Shown one piece after another: positions 4,959-8,632 of a DNA stretch of 8,632 nt. Each line of letters begins with the position of its first letter. The stretch's first letter is position 1. The stretch is from an uncultured Candidatus Saccharibacteria bacterium (lineage in GTDB: Bacteria; Patescibacteriota; Saccharimonadia; Saccharimonadales; UBA4665): the NCBI GenBank assembly GCA_903836325.1, contig CAILQE010000008.1:1-8632 (forward strand), given 5' to 3'. The translations under genes were made by a program, and so were the position numbers. Under the pieces are notes generated by a model. That model saw only the letters and a list, made by a program, of their open reading frames with translations, did not search any database and was not told the DNA's origin.

Positions 4959-5543
4959 ATGGAAAATAAACAGGCTAACTGGACTGATTCAAGAATAGGG
5001 GGCGGAGCTGCAATGGCTTATAGCCTAGCTATGATATCTCCTATAAATGAAGTTGTTAGAGTTGCTGCACTTGCTTCGTCTGAAGCAATAACTAATGGAA
5101 ATAAGTTATCCAACGCACTCGTCTTAGGACTCAGTACTCTCGCTATAGAAGGATCTAGTGGTGTTGTTCTATCAGATCTTCTAAGTTCTAAGAGGGCAGA
5201 AACAATTAGACACAGCATCTACTCATCTAAAAGAGGCGAGAAGCTAGCGAAGGCAATCAGTGAAGGAAAAGGTTCTAACTTAAGTTTAGAAATGGGAACA
5301 GGATTACTTGCTGGAACTCCAGTAGCTATGCTCGCAAGGGAACTTAGAAATCCTAAGCAAGATAGGAATGAAAGAAGAAAATATAGCCTACTTATGAGCA
5401 TTGGAACTGCTGCTGTTATCGGTTCTGCTTTTTATGGAGTCGAAGAAGGAATTGGAGTTAATGCAACTTTTGAAGTCGGTGGAGCTCTAATTGGTCTTGG
5501 GGTGATCTACTCATTATTTAAAGTAGTAAAGAATAGAGCTTAA
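4959..5543 (+). CDS. Multi-pass membrane protein of unknown function
   Basis: I do not recognise this 194-aa protein. It has about four or five hydrophobic stretches, near residues 15-40, 53-72, 108-126, 142-160 and 172-190, rich in Gly, Ala and Ser, so it is probably an inner-membrane protein with little outside the bilayer. Between segments two and three is a basic, helical region (SSKRAETIRHSIYSSKRGEK, 76-95), and a second charged linker (NPKQDRNERRKY, 131-142) precedes segment four; both should face the cytoplasm. There is no signal peptide. The start is the ATG at 4959, chosen for its Shine-Dalgarno, and it is the first gene after the rightward promoter. The next gene begins 4 nt after its stop, so the two probably act together. 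Confidence 0.8.
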   Translation: MENKQANWTDSRIGGGAAMAYSLAMISPINEVVRVAALASSEAITNGNKLSNALVLGLSTLAIEGSSGVVLSDLLSSKRAETIRHSIYSSKRGEKLAKAISEGKGSNLSLEMGTGLLAGTPVAMLARELRNPKQDRNERRKYSLLMSIGTAAVIGSAFYGVEEGIGVNATFEVGGALIGLGVIYSLFKVVKNRA

Positions 5544-5547
5544 TATA

Positions 5548-6342
5548 ATGTCATTTGAAAAGTTCGAATCAATTCACTACGAGCCTGATTACAATTTAAC
5601 CGAAGTTCAAATTGCATTGCTAGAAGCAGATTTAGGAACGCGAATATCTCAAGAAATGGGACTTAAAGAAGACCTTTATTCTCTATGGGTTAATCCTAAT
5701 AGTATCTACGCTAATATAGCTAGAACTAACGAGAGAAAGTACTGGAAGTATATGCCTGAAATAATGAGTGAGCACGAAGATCAGTCCTTATTCTTAATGA
5801 TTTATGATACAAGAGCAGGAAGGAATGAGGTAATACACGGAACTAGAATTTCAGGCTTTACTCCTGATGGACTTAAAGAAGAAAACGAACAAACTGGATT
5901 AATTATCATAGACGATATTATTAATTCAGATCAGGGCTTAACAGCTAAGAATTTTAGAGATTATTATACAAGTCGAGGTATAGATCTAATGAAATGTATA
6001 ACTGTCGAAAGCAATGTTTCCATTGCTAAGACTAAAAAATATAACGGTCTTCATACTCCTGACCTAGCTTACTTATCTATATTCAAGAACCTAGTAGGAA
6101 GAGGAGGTAATCCTGGAGATAGTTACGTTTTTGCAGTAATTAATATGCCTACAGTTCTATCTTTCGGAAGAATAGGGTTAGATTACGAAAGTCTTGCTGG
6201 TATGAAAAACTTAAGGACCCCATCAACTCCAGGTCACTTTGACGATGACTTCATACCGGTAGCAATGCCACACACCGATGAATCACATAAGATATTCCAA
6301 GACATTGAAGAATTTGCACTTAAAGAAGTTTACTTTGCCTAA
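5548..6342 (+). CDS. Unknown cytosolic protein, weakly LuxI/PEP-CTERM-type GNAT acyltransferase-like
   Basis: This 264-aa soluble protein has no motif that names it securely. Its order of elements recalls acyl-transferring GNAT proteins such as LuxI-type autoinducer synthases, FeeM and PEP-CTERM-associated acyltransferases. A strand SLFLMIYD (80-87) is followed by VIHGTRISG (95-103), which resembles their vvG-x-xR strand. A helical central part ends in a strand YVFAVIN (193-199), then VLSFGRIGLDYESLAG (203-218), like their 'rilrriGl..e.lG' segment near the C-terminus. The resemblance is by eye and should be treated as a hypothesis; a GNAT of other use or a new family are equally open. There are no membrane segments. 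It has no clear Shine-Dalgarno and begins 4 nt after the membrane protein stop, suggesting coupling. The sensor kinase follows after 38 nt. Confidence 0.75.
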   Translation: MSFEKFESIHYEPDYNLTEVQIALLEADLGTRISQEMGLKEDLYSLWVNPNSIYANIARTNERKYWKYMPEIMSEHEDQSLFLMIYDTRAGRNEVIHGTRISGFTPDGLKEENEQTGLIIIDDIINSDQGLTAKNFRDYYTSRGIDLMKCITVESNVSIAKTKKYNGLHTPDLAYLSIFKNLVGRGGNPGDSYVFAVINMPTVLSFGRIGLDYESLAGMKNLRTPSTPGHFDDDFIPVAMPHTDESHKIFQDIEEFALKEVYFA

Positions 6343-6364
6343 GCTCTCTTAAATAAGATATTAT
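6335..6364 (+). promoter_or_regulatory. Possible internal promoter of the histidine kinase gene
   Basis: TTGCCT (6335-6340, four of six), an 18-bp spacer and TATTAT (6359-6364, five of six) span the end of the upstream gene and the 38-nt gap. Transcription would start about 10 nt before the ATG at 6381. It is weak, and readthrough from the operon promoter is equally likely. Confidence 0.3.
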
Positions 6365-6380
6365 ATTAGAGAAAGCGCTT

Positions 6381-8498
6381 ATGTTTAAGTTAATAGTCTA
6401 TTCCATATCCATTATCTCCCTTAGCTATGTTGCATCCATTATCTATAAGGATCTAAATAAGGCTAGCTTAAAGACTCGATTTTTCTTCTACTTAGCTGTG
6501 TTCATGGAGCTCTGGGTAGGTATCTTAGCTATAGCGGATTTTACAAGTAGCTATAGCGTGGCTCTACTGGGTGTTAACTTAGCTGTATTTTTTATAGAAG
6601 GCGCTAGTTGGTCGTTTTTGTTCTTTGCACTTAGTTATCTAAAAGATTTTAAGAATAAAATAGTATATTATTTTGCTTCAGTTTTAATGTTGGCTACCCT
6701 ATACCTAGGATTAACGGAGAAATTAATTTATTCCGTTAATTTAGATATTTATGGTGCTGGCATAGATAAGATCAGTAATCTTTATCTCCCAATAGTTGTG
6801 GGCATAGATTTTCTTATAATTTTTGGAATCTTTTACTTACTAACTATTAAGAAAAAAGTTAGTAAAATTGTTAAGACACAGATTAATATAATAACTTTCG
6901 CTACCATAATAGATTTAATAGGAAATCTGTTTGGAAACGAAGTCAGTCAATACTTTCCATCTTTAAAATATTTAATCCAGGTATCAACTATCGCCAATGC
7001 ATTATTTGTGGTGCTTATAGCCTATACAATTATTAAGCATAAATTTTTGGATATTAGAGAGGCAGCCGCTAGAAGCGTAACCTATCTATTCACTTTATCC
7101 GCAGTGCTCCTGCTATATGCGGTTCCTTTAGTTCTTCTAATTAGATATGTTTTAAATGTTCATTTATCGATAGCTAATATATCTATATTTGTATTAGCTA
7201 CTTTTATTATTGGTGCATCTTTTCAGCCAATTAAATTCTTCTTCAACAGATTATCTAACAGAATATTCTTTAGAGATTTCTTCGAACCTCAAGCTGAGTT
7301 AGATAAGTTAGGCAATCTTCTAGTTGGAAATATTAAGTTAACTGAAATCCTTGAAGGAAGTAAAAAATTAATTTCAGAAGCAATTAAACCAAACAAGATA
7401 GATTACCTTATTAATTCTTTAGAAGAAACCATAGATAAGAAAGAGTTAATTCGTTTACTAGATAAAAGCGATTTGTATTTAATTAATATTGAAGGAAATA
7501 CAAAAAATATTGATTTAAATTTAATTAAAAATATGGAAAAAAACGGTTACGTTATTTCCATAAAACTTAGAACCAATGATCAGAATCTAGGTTATCTTCT
7601 TCTTGGATATAGAAAATCTGGAAACCTATACAGCTTTAACGACATAAGGTTTTTGACAATTGCTACTGATGAAATTGCTATAAGTCTTCAGAATGCAATC
7701 AACTATGTTCAAATTGAGCAGTTCAACCAAAAACTTAAGAACGATATAGATGAAGCAACTAGCAAACTTAAGAGTGCTAATTCAAAGTTGAGGCTTGAAG
7801 ATCAAAACAAAGACGACTTTATATCTATGGCTTCTCATCAGCTCAGAACACCACTTACTAGCGTAAAAGGATATATATCCATGCTGTTAGATGAAGATGC
7901 GGGAAAGATCAATAAGACTCAAAGAGAAATGTTGGATCAAGCTTTCTATGCATCCTCTAAAATGGTTTACCTAATCGCAGATCTACTTAATATATCTAGA
8001 CTTAAGAGTGGTAAATTTGTTATTACGCCATCACAAATCAATCTTAACGAAATAGTAAGTCAAGAAATAGATCAACTTAAAGATAATGCTAAATCTCATC
8101 AAATTAAAATAAATTTTACAAAATCTAAAGAATTCCCAGATGTCAGTATGGACGAAACTAAAACCAGACAGGTAATAATGAACTTCTTAGACAACGCAAT
8201 ATATTACACTCCTCCAGGTGGAAATATAGAAGTTAAGTTAGCACATGATGATACTTCAATAGAGCTCAAAGTAATAGATAGTGGAATGGGTGTGCCTCGC
8301 CAAGATCAGCATCATCTATTTACCAAATTCTACAGAGGTTCAAATGCTAAAAAAGTAAGACCTGATGGTACAGGAATTGGTTTATATATGGCTAAGAAAA
8401 TTATTTTAGCTCAAGGTGGTGTAGTTACATTCTCGAGCACTCTAGGTAAGGGATCCACTTTTGGGTTTAAGATATCTAAAAAAGGATATAAAGTTTAG
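6381..8498 (+). CDS. Membrane sensor histidine kinase with 7TM-type input region
   Basis: This 705-aa transmembrane kinase autophosphorylates in response to a signal and passes phosphate to a receiver domain. Residues 1-220 hold seven hydrophobic segments in the style of the HisKA_7TM input region. Two more (about 232-258 and 262-288) follow. Residues 303-440 look like a GAF-type sensor, and 441-478 form a charged helical linker. The dimerisation box has phospho-acceptor H486 (SHQLRTP, 485-491). The ATPase domain shows the N box (N601, N605), G1 (DSGMG, 633-637), F box (LFTKFYRG, 646-653) and G2 (GTGIGL, 663-668), so it should be active. There is no receiver or output domain, so a separate regulator is needed; the single-domain one at 4417-4782 is the nearest. 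The signal is unknown. The first residues are hydrophobic, which supports this start; the Shine-Dalgarno is poor. Confidence 0.93.
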   Translation: MFKLIVYSISIISLSYVASIIYKDLNKASLKTRFFFYLAVFMELWVGILAIADFTSSYSVALLGVNLAVFFIEGASWSFLFFALSYLKDFKNKIVYYFASVLMLATLYLGLTEKLIYSVNLDIYGAGIDKISNLYLPIVVGIDFLIIFGIFYLLTIKKKVSKIVKTQINIITFATIIDLIGNLFGNEVSQYFPSLKYLIQVSTIANALFVVLIAYTIIKHKFLDIREAAARSVTYLFTLSAVLLLYAVPLVLLIRYVLNVHLSIANISIFVLATFIIGASFQPIKFFFNRLSNRIFFRDFFEPQAELDKLGNLLVGNIKLTEILEGSKKLISEAIKPNKIDYLINSLEETIDKKELIRLLDKSDLYLINIEGNTKNIDLNLIKNMEKNGYVISIKLRTNDQNLGYLLLGYRKSGNLYSFNDIRFLTIATDEIAISLQNAINYVQIEQFNQKLKNDIDEATSKLKSANSKLRLEDQNKDDFISMASHQLRTPLTSVKGYISMLLDEDAGKINKTQREMLDQAFYASSKMVYLIADLLNISRLKSGKFVITPSQINLNEIVSQEIDQLKDNAKSHQIKINFTKSKEFPDVSMDETKTRQVIMNFLDNAIYYTPPGGNIEVKLAHDDTSIELKVIDSGMGVPRQDQHHLFTKFYRGSNAKKVRPDGTGIGLYMAKKIILAQGGVVTFSSTLGKGSTFGFKISKKGYKV

Positions 8499-8598
8499 AA
8501 ATCTTCGATATATTTAGTATCTATTTAAATTAAATTTAAAATCTAAAATTTGATGTGTTTTATGTTGCAGCAGAACAGAGTCGATAGGGTAACAGCTA

Positions 8599-8627
8599 TT
8601 GACAATCTACAGATATAATGGTAGAGT
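8599..8627 (+). promoter_or_regulatory. Promoter-like elements at the window edge
   Basis: A perfect TTGACA (8599-8604) and a perfect TATAAT (8614-8619) are only 9 bp apart, too close to act together. TTGACA could pair with TAGAGT (8622-8627) at 17 bp, or TATAAT could work alone. Any gene they serve would begin just outside the window. The rest of 8499-8632 is AT-rich, holds only very short frames and shows no clear terminator for the kinase gene. Confidence 0.3.
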
Positions 8628-8632
8628 TATAA

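Noticed and set aside
5018..5401. Two minus-strand open frames opposite the membrane protein gene
   Set aside because: Both are mirror frames of a well-supported gene, with no promoter or Shine-Dalgarno of their own.
6375..6387. Thirteen bases identical (inverted) to part of the tRNA-end repeat
   Set aside because: A match of this length is expected about once by chance in a window this size, and it covers the kinase start codon.
8522..8550. AT-only inverted repeat as terminator for the kinase gene
   Set aside because: The possible stem is short and A/T-only, with no proper T run after it.
1..8632. CRISPR array, insertion sequence or transposase
   Set aside because: No regularly spaced repeats, terminal inverted repeats or transposase motifs are visible.

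Overview
The window is AT-rich (about one third G+C by eye), densely packed and read with the standard bacterial code: TGA is a stop, for example at the end of murD2. The gene set suggests a small-genome bacterium, and I favour a Patescibacteria/CPR lineage of the Saccharibacteria kind. The reasons are a MurD2-MurL pair in place of the usual MurD plus glutamate racemase supply of D-Glu, a sensor kinase with a 7TM-type input region, a short variant FolD, and several genes whose -10 box lies only 6-12 nt before the ATG. The lineage is an inference. Nothing in the window proves it.

Left part (1-1002). On the minus strand are a tRNA-Lys(CTT) with encoded CCA, its terminator, a P-loop (uridine-kinase-like) kinase, a second probable terminator, and the 5' end of an unidentified gene that leaves the window. 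A 26-bp direct repeat with one mismatch covers the 3' end of the tRNA plus flank (823-848). It recurs beyond the kinase gene (139-164), so the kinase sits in a 684-bp att-like or duplication-like unit at the tRNA 3' end. Back-to-back promoters drive the tRNA leftward and folD rightward.

Middle part (1003-4782). folD (plus) converges on, and overlaps by 14 bp, a minus-strand operon with the order single-domain response regulator - murD2 - murL. MurD2 is expected to add L-Glu to UDP-MurNAc-L-Ala, and MurL to epimerise the attached L-Glu to D-Glu. The two genes overlap by an ATGA.

Control region (4783-4958). Two operons diverge from here. It contains an 11-bp perfect inverted repeat (25-nt spacer) that encloses overlapping, oppositely oriented promoters. 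A second promoter lies close to the response regulator gene. The rightward transcript has a G-rich stem-loop leader ending in a good Shine-Dalgarno.

Right part (4959-8498). Three plus-strand genes probably form one operon: an unrecognised multi-pass membrane protein, an unrecognised 264-aa soluble protein with weak resemblance to LuxI/PEP-CTERM-type GNAT acyltransferases, and a 705-aa membrane sensor histidine kinase. A testable overall reading is that the kinase and the stand-alone response regulator across the divergent promoter form one two-component system, with the two unknown proteins making, moving or modifying its signal. The last 134 bases hold no gene I can support.
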